Assembly (NCBI RefSeq): GCF_024730785.1
Contig: NZ_CP102830.1
Span: 2,542,001 to 2,606,000, forward strand
DNA length: 64,000 nt
Reading direction: 5' to 3'
Source: Pseudomonas sp. LS44
GTDB taxonomy: Bacteria > Pseudomonadota > Gammaproteobacteria > Pseudomonadales > Pseudomonadaceae
Part shown: piece by piece, positions 44,537 to 52,779 of the stretch
How positions within the stretch are numbered: the first letter of the stretch is position 1
Layout: the number at the start of each line of letters is the position of its first letter
Position numbers and translations under genes: made by a program
Notes under the pieces: model-generated
Seen by the model: only the letters and a program-made list of their open reading frames with translations
Told to the model about the DNA's origin: nothing
Database searches by the model: none

Positions 44537-45322
44537 ATGACTGAAATCGCCCCATCCACCACCGAGGCAGAAGCCGGCGTCGCCGCTACCCAGCCAAACC
44601 TCTGGGCCGAGCTCGAGCCGGAACAATTCCATCTGCTGCGCCTGGCGCCGTTGCCGACCGACCGGGATACCGGCATGCGGCCGCTACGTTTCGTGCAACT
44701 CGGGCGTGCTGAGCGGCATAGTCCGACGCAGAGCTTGCTGCGCCTGACTATCCAACTACCCGGCCAGCGAGTGCGGCGGGAGCAGAACGTGCTGGATATT
44801 TGGGCCGACCACCGCAGCAAGGAAGTCCGTTTCGGCTCCGACAGCCATTTGCAGGTTGAACCGCAAAATCGCGGACTCGGACGTTTTCTGCTCGGTCAAG
44901 GCATCGCCTGGGCCAAACAGCGCTGGGCGCACTACCGCGTCGAGGGCGGGGCTCTAGGGATCAAGGATGCGCTCGGCGACGACGCACGCGCCCGTCGCGA
45001 TCACTTCTTGCAGGCTCAGGGCTTTGAGTTGAGCTATCTGGATACCTTGCAACTCAAGGCGCAATACAGCGCCGAGCGGGTCAACGCGCTGCACAGCGAC
45101 TGGCATAAGGACAAGGTACAAGTCGTGGCCTTGCAGGATGCGGCCGCTATGCTCGAACAAGCCGACCGCAACCTGCAGGAGCAGGAAGTCAAAATCCGCA
45201 AGCTGGACGAGCGGATTGCCGTGCTGCGCCGCGAAGACGGCACCCTGCGCTTCACAATCACCTGCCTGGTGGCCTTCGCGGTGTTCCAGGCCGGGCTGCT
45301 GATCTGGATCGCCACGCGCTAA
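44537..45322 (+). CDS. Conserved hypothetical protein: acetyltransferase-like domain, coiled coil, membrane anchor
   Basis: A 261-residue protein. The middle part has QNRGLGRFLLGQGIAWAKQRW, which resembles the acetyl-CoA loop (R/Q-x-x-G-x-G/A) of GNAT acetyltransferases. Residues about 190-230 (LQDAAAMLEQADRNLQEQEV, then KIRKLDERIAVLRRE) form a coiled coil, and the protein ends in one transmembrane helix (ITCLVAFAVFQAGLLIWIAT). It is thus probably tail-anchored in the inner membrane. No specific function is known to me; the position beside the hydrolase and prmB matches P. aeruginosa by memory. Confidence 0.75.
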   Translation: MTEIAPSTTEAEAGVAATQPNLWAELEPEQFHLLRLAPLPTDRDTGMRPLRFVQLGRAERHSPTQSLLRLTIQLPGQRVRREQNVLDIWADHRSKEVRFGSDSHLQVEPQNRGLGRFLLGQGIAWAKQRWAHYRVEGGALGIKDALGDDARARRDHFLQAQGFELSYLDTLQLKAQYSAERVNALHSDWHKDKVQVVALQDAAAMLEQADRNLQEQEVKIRKLDERIAVLRREDGTLRFTITCLVAFAVFQAGLLIWIATR

Positions 45323-45477
45323 GAGCCTGTTTACGATCTCGCGAGCTAGAGCCAAACAAGGGCTAGGCGGCCCCGCGAAAACGGCTGAGGAAATGGAGTT
45401 TACGAACTGTAAATGAGCATTCCGAAGCCGTTTTCAACGCAGTTTGGCCGACGCGGAGCAGATCGTAGACAGGCTCC
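45322..45477. mobile_element. MITE-like inverted-repeat element (copy E3)
   Basis: The ends AGAGCCTGTTTACGATCT and AGATCGTAGACAGGCTCC are inverted repeats with one or two mismatches. The core (CGGCTGAGGAAATGGAGTTT, TGTAAATGAGCATTCCGAA, TTTTCAACGCAGTTTGG) matches E1 and E2. It begins at the stop codon of the preceding gene (CGCTAAGAGCC). A stripped copy with the same ends is at 53971-54018. Confidence 0.8.
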
Positions 45478-45503
45478 AAGGTTGCTGGCTGCGCTGCGCC
45501 GGG

Positions 45504-46424
45504 CTATGGATTGAGGCGTGAGCGGAACAGCTCCTGATGCTCGCGGCATTGCGCGGCGGCGAGTAGGAACACCCCGTGCCCGCCTTGGGCGAACTCCAAC
45601 CAGGTGAAATCCACTTCCGGGTATAGCGCTTCGACATGCACTTGGCTGTTGCCGACTTCGACAATCAGCAAACCCTGCTCGCTCAGATGATCGGCCGCCT
45701 CGGCCAGCATGCGCCGCACCAAGTCCAGACCATCGGCCCCGCAGGCCAGGCCCAGCTCAGGCTCATGCTGGTATTCGGCTGGCATGTCGGCGAAGTCTTC
45801 GGCATCGACATACGGCGGGTTGGAGACGATCAGATCGAAGCGCTGGCCCGGCAAGCCGGCAAAACCGTCGCCCTGCACCGTGTACACGCGCTCTTCCAGC
45901 TCATGCCGCTCGACATTCTGGTAGGCGACTTCCAACGCCTCGAAGGACAAATCGGCAAGCACCACTTCGGCCTGCGGAAATTGGTACGCGCAGGCAATGC
46001 CGATGCAGCCGGAGCCGGTACACAGATCGAGAATCCGTGCCGGTTCGTGCGGCAGCCACGGCGCGAAATGCTGCGGGATCAGCTCAGCGATGGGTGAGCG
46101 TGGGACCAGGACGCGCTCGTCGACGGCGAAGGACAATCCGCAGAACCAGGCCTCGCCCAGCAAGTAGGCGGTTGGGATGCGTTCCTCGATACGCCGAGCG
46201 AGCAGCGTTTGCACATGCTCGCGCTCGTCGTCCTCCAATCGGCAGTCGAGATAGGCGTCGGCGATCTCCCACGGCAGGTGCAAGGCGCCGAGTACCAGCT
46301 GGCGTGCATCATCCCAGGCATTGTCGGTGCCGTGGCCAAAGAACAGGCCTTCGCTATGAAAGCGGCTGACGGCCCAGCGAATATGGTCGCGCAAGGTGCG
46401 CAGGTGCGACGAGGAAGCAAGCAC
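45504..46424 (-). CDS. prmB: Ribosomal protein L3 glutamine N5-methyltransferase PrmB
   Basis: A 306-residue SAM-dependent methyltransferase acting on a Gln of ribosomal protein L3. [16 protein letters not shown] at about 129-144 binds SAM, and [14 protein letters not shown] holds the NPPY substrate-glutamine motif (202-205). The N-terminal helical domain ([31 protein letters not shown]) is specific to PrmB and separates it from PrmC. Near aroC, as in many gammaproteobacteria. Confidence 0.94.
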   Translation of the reverse strand: MLASSSHLRTLRDHIRWAVSRFHSEGLFFGHGTDNAWDDARQLVLGALHLPWEIADAYLDCRLEDDEREHVQTLLARRIEERIPTAYLLGEAWFCGLSFAVDERVLVPRSPIAELIPQHFAPWLPHEPARILDLCTGSGCIGIACAYQFPQAEVVLADLSFEALEVAYQNVERHELEERVYTVQGDGFAGLPGQRFDLIVSNPPYVDAEDFADMPAEYQHEPELGLACGADGLDLVRRMLAEAADHLSEQGLLIVEVGNSQVHVEALYPEVDFTWLEFAQGGHGVFLLAAAQCREHQELFRSRLNP

Positions 46425-46574
46425 GGCGGGATCTCCAGAGAGCAGGCGGGCATTCTAGAGCGCAGGGGAGAACTCTGCGAGCGCGCAGAGAATTACCGAT
46501 GAAGTGATGCAGTGGTTCACAGCGTCGGCGTAGGGAGTGACAATGGGCCTATTGCGCGTCCGCCAGGAGTTCTC

Positions 46575-47168
46575 ATGTCTCAGCCCCAAACTCTTCTTCA
46601 GCTGTCCGGTCGCAGTTACGCCCCCGCCAGCCTGCAGCACAGTTGCCTGATCGTCATCGATGCGCAGGAGGAGTACCGCAGCGGCATGCTTCCATTGTCC
46701 GGACTGGACGCCGCTATCGCCGAGATCACCAGCTTGCTGAGTGCCGCACGCGCTGCTGGCACTCCCGTTATTCACGTCAAGCACTTGGGCGTTCCGGGCG
46801 GCTTCCTCGATCCGCAAGGCCCACGCGGGCGTTTTTTGCCGGAACTGGCACCCCATCCGGGCGAGCTGATCGTTGAAAAGCGCCTACCCAATGCCTTCTC
46901 CGGGACCGAGCTGCACGACCGTCTGCAGACCATCGGGCGTCTTGACCTGATCATCTGTGGTTTCATGACCCACTCCAGCGTGAGCAGCACCGTGCGTGCC
47001 TGTAAGGATTACGGCTACCGCTGCACGCTGGTGAATGCCGCCTGCGCGACCCGCGACCTACCGCTGGGTGATGGGGTAATCAGCGCTGCCGATCTGCATC
47101 GTGCAGAGATGGCCGCTCTGGCGGACAATTTCGCGGCCCTGGTTCCTCACGCGTCAGCACTGATATGA
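46575..47168 (+). CDS. Isochorismatase-family hydrolase with Ser at the usual Cys position
   Basis: A 197-residue protein of the isochorismatase/cysteine hydrolase fold. The Asp29 (LIVIDAQEEY) and Lys102 (LIVEKRLPNAF) of the triad are present. The nucleophile segment reads CGFMTHSSVSSTVRAC: where most relatives have T-H-x-C-V, residue 135 is Ser. The nearby Cys143 is not in the catalytic position. The enzyme may still act as a hydrolase or may have a different function. AGGAG precedes ATG 46575. Alone; gene order around it is as in P. aeruginosa by memory. Confidence 0.87.
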   Translation: MSQPQTLLQLSGRSYAPASLQHSCLIVIDAQEEYRSGMLPLSGLDAAIAEITSLLSAARAAGTPVIHVKHLGVPGGFLDPQGPRGRFLPELAPHPGELIVEKRLPNAFSGTELHDRLQTIGRLDLIICGFMTHSSVSSTVRACKDYGYRCTLVNAACATRDLPLGDGVISAADLHRAEMAALADNFAALVPHASALI

Positions 47169-47264
47169 GCACTTTTCGGCGGCCTGCAGGTCTAATCGCG
47201 CCCGCTTCTTGAACCTCACCAACGAGGGTGGGTCATACCCCCGATAACCTTTGAGGAAGTCGGA

Positions 47265-47585
47265 ATGAAACTATCCGGTGGTTTCAACGCCCGCCGCCTG
47301 CGCGAGCGCGGCCCGAGCGTGTGGCGCTGGCGTTTCGGTACGGCATTGGCTGCACTGTTTGCCTGCCTCGGAGTACTGCTCGCCATGGCTGGAGCCGCCA
47401 CCCTGCTGGGTCGTCCACCAGCATTGGGTTCGCTGAATGCCACGCCCGGCGCGGCCATCGCGCTGTTGATTAGCGGATTGCTGCTGCTGTGGATCGGCAT
47501 CCTGGGGTGGCGCAAATGCCGGCGGCGTCTGCGCCGCGGCAATGATTTAAACATCTCGCCACATCTGATGAAAAAGCGTGACTGA
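47265..47585 (+). CDS. Small two-helix membrane protein, unknown function
   Basis: A 106-residue basic protein with two transmembrane helices (ALAALFACLGVLLAMAGAAT and GAAIALLISGLLLLWIGILGW), each bordered by arginine clusters, and a positively charged tail (RKCRRRLRRG). GAGGAAGTCGG precedes the ATG. I recognise no domain. It precedes the Smr-domain gene by 51 bases on the same strand. Confidence 0.7.
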   Translation: MKLSGGFNARRLRERGPSVWRWRFGTALAALFACLGVLLAMAGAATLLGRPPALGSLNATPGAAIALLISGLLLLWIGILGWRKCRRRLRRGNDLNISPHLMKKRD

Positions 47586-47636
47586 CGCTCATCGCTCGTG
47601 AGCGGTTAAACTAGTGGGCCTTCGCGGAGGCCTTAC

Positions 47637-48194
47637 ATGCAAGACGACGACTTTTCCCTGTTTCGCGACCAGCTTCGCGGCGTCAAGCCGATCTCCCACG
47701 ATCGCGCCGACGTCGGCAAACCGAAGTCCGACCGCACCCACCTCAGCACCCTGCGCCAAGCGGCGACTATCCGCACCGATAGCGTCAAGGTCGATGGCCT
47801 GTCCGATCAATTTGTCATCGATGTCGGCCCCGAAGATGAACTGCACTGGTCGCGCGACGGTGTGCAGGAAGGCCAGATGCGTAAGCTCAAACAGGGCCAG
47901 ATCAGCTTTGAAGGCAGCCTCGACCTGCACGGCATGACGGTAGAAAAAGCCCGCGATACGCTGTGGGAGTTCTTCGCCGAAGCCAGCAAACTGGAGGTGC
48001 GTTGCGTGCGCATCACCCATGGCAAAGCGCAACGCAAGGATGGCCGTAGCCCGATGCTGAAAAGCCACGTCAACACCTGGTTGCGTCAGCATCCGCAAGT
48101 GCTCGGCTTCACCTCGTGCCTGGCCAAGCACGGCGGCACCGGAGCCATCTACGTGATGCTCAAACGCACTATGATGGACGGCCGGGACGAGTAA
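47637..48194 (+). CDS. Smr-domain protein (SmrA/YdaL-like)
   Basis: A 185-residue protein. The N-terminus (DDDFSLFRDQLRGVKPI) and length resemble E. coli SmrA/YdaL more than SmrB. The Smr domain begins at GSLDLHGMTVEKARDTLWEFF; ITHGKAQRKDGRSPMLKSHV follows, and LAKHGGTGAIYVMLKR closes the domain. Smr proteins nick nucleic acids; SmrB cleaves mRNA at collided ribosomes. The usual H-G-K-G is H-G-K-A here. GGAGGCCTTAC precedes the ATG. Confidence 0.85.
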   Translation: MQDDDFSLFRDQLRGVKPISHDRADVGKPKSDRTHLSTLRQAATIRTDSVKVDGLSDQFVIDVGPEDELHWSRDGVQEGQMRKLKQGQISFEGSLDLHGMTVEKARDTLWEFFAEASKLEVRCVRITHGKAQRKDGRSPMLKSHVNTWLRQHPQVLGFTSCLAKHGGTGAIYVMLKRTMMDGRDE

Positions 48195-48325
48195 TCCACT
48201 ACTGATGAAAGCCGCAAACCGGCCGAAAATGCTCACCGTTGCGGCGCTCTCCGCCCTTGCCAGCCTGGCAGTCGCGCCCTACCCTGCGCTCTTGTGCCCC
48301 ATAAGCTAAGCCCCACAGGAAGATC

Positions 48326-48871
48326 ATGTCCCTGGAACAGCACTACACCGCGATTCTCGAACAGCTCGGTGAAGACGTCACCCGCGAAGGCCTGCGCGAT
48401 ACCCCCAAGCGCGCGGCCAAAGCCATGCAGTACCTTTGCCGTGGCTACGAGCAAACGCTGGAAGAAGTAACCAACGGCGCCCTGTTCAGCTCCGACAACA
48501 GCGAAATGGTCCTAGTGAAGAACATCGAGCTGTATTCGCTGTGCGAACACCACCTGCTGCCCTTCATCGGCAAAGCCCACGTGGCCTACATTCCCAACGG
48601 CAAAGTGCTCGGCCTGTCGAAAGTGGCGCGGATCGTCGATATGTACGCTCGGCGCCTGCAGATCCAGGAAAACCTCAGCCGCCAGATCGCCGAGGCCATC
48701 CAGCAGATCACCGGCGCCGTAGGCGTGGCGGTGGTCATCGAGGCGCAGCACATGTGCATGATGATGCGCGGGGTAGAGAAGCAGAACTCGTCGATGGTCA
48801 CTTCGGTGATGCTTGGCGAATTCCGCGAGAGTGCCGCCACCCGTAGCGAGTTCCTCAGCCTGATCAACTGA
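48326..48871 (+). CDS. folE: GTP cyclohydrolase I
   Basis: A 181-residue enzyme converting GTP to dihydroneopterin triphosphate, the first step of folate and pterin synthesis. The zinc ligands are Cys73 and His76 ([12 protein letters not shown]) and the Cys in [32 protein letters not shown] and the C-terminal [20 protein letters not shown] are standard. CAGGAAGATC precedes the ATG. It is followed by a strong terminator. Confidence 0.96.
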   Translation: MSLEQHYTAILEQLGEDVTREGLRDTPKRAAKAMQYLCRGYEQTLEEVTNGALFSSDNSEMVLVKNIELYSLCEHHLLPFIGKAHVAYIPNGKVLGLSKVARIVDMYARRLQIQENLSRQIAEAIQQITGAVGVAVVIEAQHMCMMMRGVEKQNSSMVTSVMLGEFRESAATRSEFLSLIN

Positions 48872-48885
48872 TCGGCGCTGCAAAC

Positions 48886-48913
48886 AAAACCGGCCTTCAT
48901 GGCCGGTTTTTTA
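48886..48913 (+). terminator. Rho-independent terminator after folE
   Basis: AAAACCGGCC-TTCAT-GGCCGGTTTTTT, an eight- to ten-base stem with a T run, 14 bases after the folE stop. Confidence 0.93.
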
Positions 48914-49314
48914 TGGGCGCTTCGCACTTGACCGCCCAATTGCATGGCCACAGACCAGCCAATTGCATAGATGCTGACCACCGTTCGCATCCGGCTTGAC
49001 CAGTGCCGAAGAGACGACCGGCGCCAGGAGCAGACTACAAGCTGGTTAGCCCGCAGGGCTTCTGTATTGAGTGGGGGCGAGCATCATCTACCCAGCCCTT
49101 CCACGGGCGAAGCGAGGCTTGACCCACGGCAGAGCGGTACCTACTATCCCGGCGCCGAAAAATGATCGGTCGGTGTGGTTATTCCGGCCCTCGTTGTCCT
49201 ACGAGAATTAGTCTGTCTTCAGAATCCCCGGCATCACCCTAATCAAATTGGGGGCGATGCTGTGGGTGGCCATTTTGCCGTCCATGCTCTCCCCGTTCTT
49301 AAAGGAACCCTTGC
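48914..49314. other. Intergenic region without a supported gene
   Basis: About 400 bases between the folE terminator and the DUF2798 gene. A 64-codon frame at 48971-49165 lacks a ribosome site and looks random. CCCTAATCAAATTGGGGGC near 49239-49257 is a small hairpin (CCC/GGG) whose meaning is unclear. The promoter of the next gene should lie here. Confidence 0.4.
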
Positions 49315-49578
49315 ATGCACAGTAAGAAAGTCGTGATCACTGCCCAGGTCTTCATCTCCGGGATGATGGCCTTCCTGATGACCGGATTCTTCGCCACGCT
49401 TCATCTAGGTTTAACCGCCGCAATGGCGGATGCTTGGATCAGTTCTTTCGTTATTGCCTGGCCCGTAGCCTTCTGCCTTTCCCTGGTAGTGTCGCCTTTG
49501 GCGTTCATGATGGCGTGCCGACTGGTAAGCCGCCGTGCTCCTGCTGCGGCCGAGGTCGACCAAAGCACTGCCGTTTAA
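49315..49578 (+). CDS. DUF2798 small membrane protein
   Basis: An 87-residue inner-membrane protein with two transmembrane segments (VFISGMMAFLMTGFFATLHL and SSFVIAWPVAFCLSLVVSPL). The FxxxMxxxMT/S and WxxSFxxAWPVAF pattern is that of DUF2798. AAAGGAACCCTTGC precedes the ATG. Its function is unknown. A bidirectional terminator separates it from the convergent GST gene. Confidence 0.82.
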   Translation: MHSKKVVITAQVFISGMMAFLMTGFFATLHLGLTAAMADAWISSFVIAWPVAFCLSLVVSPLAFMMACRLVSRRAPAAAEVDQSTAV

Positions 49579-49612
49579 CTCTCCAGCCTGGGACGGCCGC
49601 TTATTGCGTGCA

Positions 49613-49642
49613 GAAAAAACCGGCCAGCGGCCGGTTTTTTTG
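49613..49642. terminator. Bidirectional terminator between DUF2798 and GST genes
   Basis: AAAAAACCGGCC-AGC-GGCCGGTTTTTTT: symmetrical stem with A and T runs, between two convergent stops. Confidence 0.93.
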
Positions 49643-49650
49643 ACGAGGAC

Positions 49651-50253
49651 TCAACCAAGCATTGCCACATGCTGCGGATGGCTGGCCACCCGCGCAAGCC
49701 AGGCCTGGATCGCTGGATAGCCGCTAAGGTCAAAGCCGCCTTCATCCGCCACGTGGGTATAGGCGTACAGCGCGATGTCGGCGATGGTGTAGCTGTCACC
49801 GACCAAGTAGGGCGTGGCTTTGAGCTGCTGCTCCATCACCCGCAGGGCCTTGTAACCACCTTTGTGGCAGTTCTCATACTCGTCGCGGCGCGCTTCCGGC
49901 AGGCCCTCGTAGAGCTGGATGAAGCGCGCCACCGCGACATAGGGCTCATGGCTGTACTGCTCGAAGAACTGCCACTGCAACACCTGGGTGCGCAGGCGCG
50001 GCTCGGTCGGCAGGAACTCGCTGCCATCGGCGAGGAAGTTGAGGATGGCATTCGACTCCCACACACAGCTGCCGTCTTCCAGTTGCAGCACCGGAATCTT
50101 GCCGTTGGGGTTCATCGCAAGAAACTCCGCAGTCTGCGTCTCGCCTTTCTGGATATCCACCGGCACCCACTTCGACTCCTTGCCGAGCAGGTGCAGCATC
50201 AGCTTGACCTTGTAGCAGTTGCCGGACTTGTAATCGCCGTACACCTTGAACAT
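49651..50253 (-). CDS. Glutathione S-transferase family protein
   Basis: A 200-residue GST. The thioredoxin-like N-terminal domain has YKSGNCYKVKLMLHLLG, NPNGKIPVLQLEDG with the cis-Pro, and ESNAILNFLADG binding glutathione. The helical C-terminal domain includes YLVGDSYTIADIALYAYTHVADEGGFDL. GGAGGCAGTA precedes the ATG. It lies 13 bases after the aminotransferase stop on the same strand, so they probably share a transcript. Confidence 0.92.
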   Translation of the reverse strand: MFKVYGDYKSGNCYKVKLMLHLLGKESKWVPVDIQKGETQTAEFLAMNPNGKIPVLQLEDGSCVWESNAILNFLADGSEFLPTEPRLRTQVLQWQFFEQYSHEPYVAVARFIQLYEGLPEARRDEYENCHKGGYKALRVMEQQLKATPYLVGDSYTIADIALYAYTHVADEGGFDLSGYPAIQAWLARVASHPQHVAMLG

Positions 50254-50266
50254 TACTGCCTCCTTG

Positions 50267-51433
50267 TTAAGCCGCCTCGGCGGCCTGGGCCTGACGGATA
50301 ACGCTGGCCAGACGCCGCAGCCCTTCGCCGAGGCGCTCCGGCGCCACGTGGCTGAAATTCAACCGCAGATAACCCGGGTTCTGCTCCGGGTGAGTAAAGA
50401 ACGGCTCGCCCGGCATGAACGCAACGTTCTGCTCCAACGCCGGATTCAGCAGCGTGCGGGTATCCAGTGGCTGCTTGAGGGTCAGCCAGAAGAACAGTCC
50501 GCCCTGCGGAATGTTCCAGTCCGCCAGTTCGGCGAAATGCTCTTCCAGCGCCACCTGCATGGCGTCGCGACGCTTGCGATAGAAGTCGCGCAGTTCGGCC
50601 AGGTGATCGCGATATTGCTGGCTGCCCAGCCACTGCAGCGCCTGCCACTGGCCAATGCGGTTGGTGTGCAGGTCGGCGGACTGCTTAAGGCGCAGGAAAT
50701 GCGGGAACAGGTCCGGAGTGGCAATCAAAAAGCCCACGCGCAGGCCCGGCAGCAATGTCTTGGAGACCGTACCGGTGTACACCCAGCTGGCCTTCTTCAG
50801 GCGGCTGACGATGGGCGCGGCGCGGCCTTCATCGAACACCAGCTCGCGGTACGGTTCGTCCTCGATCAGGGTGACGCCGAACTCGTCGAGCAAGGCCGCC
50901 ACGGCTTCGCGCTTGGCCTCGCTGTAGCGCACGCCAGACGGGTTCTGGAAAGTCGGGATCAGGTAGGCGAAGGCCGGTTTGTGCTGCTCCAGGCGCTGGC
51001 GCAGGGCAACCAGCTCGGGGCCGTCGGCCTCTTGCGGGACAGTGATGCAATCGGCGCCGAACAGCTGGAACGCTTGCAGCGCGGCCAGATAGGTCGGCGC
51101 CTCGAGCAGCACTTCGGTGCCCGGATCGATGAACAATTTGCTGGCCAGGTCGAGAGTCTGCTGCGAGCCGCTGACGATCAGCACCTGGCTGGCGTCGCAG
51201 ACAATCCCCAAGGCACGCGCTTCGGCGGCGATCGCTTCGCGCAGTTCCGGCTCGCCTTCGCTCATGCCGTATTGGCCCATGCTCGCTGGCATGTCCGCCC
51301 ATTGGACTTTCGGCAACATTGGCTCGGCCGGCAAACCGCCGGCGAACGACATCACTTCCGGACGTTGCGCCGCAGCGAGAATTTCACGGATCAGGGAGCT
51401 TTTCAGGCGGGCAATACGTTCGGAGAAGGCCAT
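50267..51433 (-). CDS. PLP-dependent aminotransferase (class I/II, 2-aminoadipate type)
   Basis: A 388-residue fold-type I aminotransferase. PEVMSFAGGLPAEPMLP at the N-terminus is typical of the group related to MocR C-terminal domains and 2-aminoadipate transaminase. The PLP-binding Lys is in YTGTVSKTLLPGLRVGFL, with NPSG in TFQNPSGVRYSEAKR and the cofactor Asp in IEDEPYREL. It is divergent from a MarR-type regulator with palindromic sites between. The amino-acid substrate is unknown. Confidence 0.9.
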   Translation of the reverse strand: MAFSERIARLKSSLIREILAAAQRPEVMSFAGGLPAEPMLPKVQWADMPASMGQYGMSEGEPELREAIAAEARALGIVCDASQVLIVSGSQQTLDLASKLFIDPGTEVLLEAPTYLAALQAFQLFGADCITVPQEADGPELVALRQRLEQHKPAFAYLIPTFQNPSGVRYSEAKREAVAALLDEFGVTLIEDEPYRELVFDEGRAAPIVSRLKKASWVYTGTVSKTLLPGLRVGFLIATPDLFPHFLRLKQSADLHTNRIGQWQALQWLGSQQYRDHLAELRDFYRKRRDAMQVALEEHFAELADWNIPQGGLFFWLTLKQPLDTRTLLNPALEQNVAFMPGEPFFTHPEQNPGYLRLNFSHVAPERLGEGLRRLASVIRQAQAAEAA

Positions 51434-51466
51434 GCAGGTCACCGGTAGCGAAGGCAGGAGAAAATG

Positions 51467-51524
51467 GGTCAAACTGATTGACCGAAACTACGACGCCACC
51501 GACAGATACGTCAATATGATTGAC
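51467..51524. promoter_or_regulatory. Two candidate operators between aminotransferase and MarR genes
   Basis: GGTCAA-ACTGA-TTGACC at 51467-51483 and GTCAAT-ATG-ATTGAC at 51510-51524 are both palindromes sharing TCAA/TTGA half-sites, with centres about 42 bases apart. The ATG at the centre of the second is the regulator start codon itself. This placement fits autorepression plus control of the divergent aminotransferase-GST transcript. Confidence 0.6.
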
Positions 51525-51983
51525 CTGAAAAATCCGACCGCTCAGCAACTTGCCCTGGAAGCCTTCTTCTTCGGCTATCAGGCATTTACCGCCAAACCCG
51601 ACGAGATGCTCGCGCGGCGCGGTCTGAGCCGCGTGCACCATCGCATCCTGTTCTTCATCGCCCGCAACCCGGGTTTGAGCATGAAAGAACTGCTGGAAGT
51701 CCTCGGCGTCAGCAAGCAAGCCCTGAACCCACCGCTGCGCCAATTGATGGAAATGCACCTGGTGGAAAGCGTCACCGCCGAGGATGACAAGCGTAAACGC
51801 CGACTCGGCCTGACCAGCGAAGGCGCCAAACTAGAAACGGCGCTGCGCCACGAACAAACCAAGTTGCTGCAACGGGTGTTTGCCGAAACCGGCGAGGCGG
51901 CGGCCAGCGGCTGGCTGGCGGTCAATCAGACACTGGGCAGAAGCCGTCAAGCGGACGCGGGCAGCGGCGTAGGGCAAGACTGA
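51516..51983 (+). CDS. MarR-family transcriptional regulator
   Basis: A 155-residue MarR-type regulator. The winged helix is RGLSRVHHRILFFIARNPGLSMKELLEVLGVSKQALNPPLRQLMEMHLVESVTAEDDKRKRRLGLT (about residues 35-100). ATG 51516 starts MIDLKNPTAQQLALEAFFF; the frame is open upstream through antisense of the aminotransferase, which I reject. The start codon is inside a palindrome. Probable target: the divergent aminotransferase and GST genes. Confidence 0.88.
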   Translation: MIDLKNPTAQQLALEAFFFGYQAFTAKPDEMLARRGLSRVHHRILFFIARNPGLSMKELLEVLGVSKQALNPPLRQLMEMHLVESVTAEDDKRKRRLGLTSEGAKLETALRHEQTKLLQRVFAETGEAAASGWLAVNQTLGRSRQADAGSGVGQD

Positions 51984-52107
51984 ACAACACACTTCGCTCG
52001 TAAGCTTCAAAGTGCGAAAACTGTATCGGCATTTGCGCCGACCGCTGTACCGCGACGCCCTGCGCCGTCGCGCATAGGCTGGACTCCTGTTTTCCGAGTA
52101 CCCGCCC

Positions 52108-52716
52108 ATGAGCCCCGAACTGCTACTCGCCTTCGTCCTCTTCGCCTTTGTCACCTCGGTAACGCCCGGACCCAACAACATGATGCTGCTCGCCTCCGGA
52201 GTGAACTTCGGAGTGCGCCGCAGCGTGCCACACATGCTTGGCATCAGCCTGGGCTTCATGCTGCTGGTGATTGCCGTTGGCCTGGGCTTGGGCCAGTTGT
52301 TTGTCAGCTTTCCAGCGCTGTACAGCGCGCTACGCTACTTGGGCGCGGCCTACCTGTTGTATCTGGCCTGGAAGATTGCCCGTTCCGGCGCACCGGATAG
52401 CGGTCAAGCCGCCGGCAAACCCTTTAGTTTTCTGCAAGCGGCGGCGTTCCAGTGGGTCAATCCCAAGGCATGGGTGATGGCTATCGGCGCGATCACCACC
52501 TATACCCCGCAAGAGAACTTCTTCCTTAACGTGCTGCTGATCGCCGGGCTCTTCGCGCTGGTCAATTGCCCCAGTGTCAGCTTGTGGACGATGGCTGGCA
52601 GCTTGCTGCGCCGCTGGCTGGAGAACCCACGCGTACTGCGCCTGTTCAATGTCAGCATGGCCTTGCTACTGGTGGCCTCGCTCTACCCGATCCTGGCGGA
52701 CTTGCCGCTGAGCTGA
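52108..52716 (+). CDS. LysE-family amino-acid exporter
   Basis: A 202-residue inner-membrane exporter with about six transmembrane segments. FVTSVTPGPNNMMLLASGVNFG near residues 13-34 is the conserved signature of LysE/RhtB proteins, and FQWVNPKAWVMAIGAI is the second landmark. The substrate is probably an amino acid or derivative. It lies downstream of the MarR gene but 125 bases away. Confidence 0.9.
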   Translation: MSPELLLAFVLFAFVTSVTPGPNNMMLLASGVNFGVRRSVPHMLGISLGFMLLVIAVGLGLGQLFVSFPALYSALRYLGAAYLLYLAWKIARSGAPDSGQAAGKPFSFLQAAAFQWVNPKAWVMAIGAITTYTPQENFFLNVLLIAGLFALVNCPSVSLWTMAGSLLRRWLENPRVLRLFNVSMALLLVASLYPILADLPLS

Positions 52717-52733
52717 ACAATTTGGATCGAGCC

Positions 52734-52754
52734 CCCGGATTGCATCCGGGCTAC
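52734..52754. repeat. Single arm of the GTAGCCCGGATGC repeat
   Basis: CCCGGATTGCATCCGGGCTAC-type arm, identical to the right arm at 10806-10825. The left arm is missing. It lies between the LysE and BenE genes. Confidence 0.8.
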
Positions 52755-52779
52755 GTTTCGCGTTTTTCAAGGAAGCACC

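Noticed and set aside
48971..49165. 64-codon frame between folE and DUF2798
   Set aside because: It has no ribosome site, its composition is Arg-rich and random-looking, and it lies right after a terminator.
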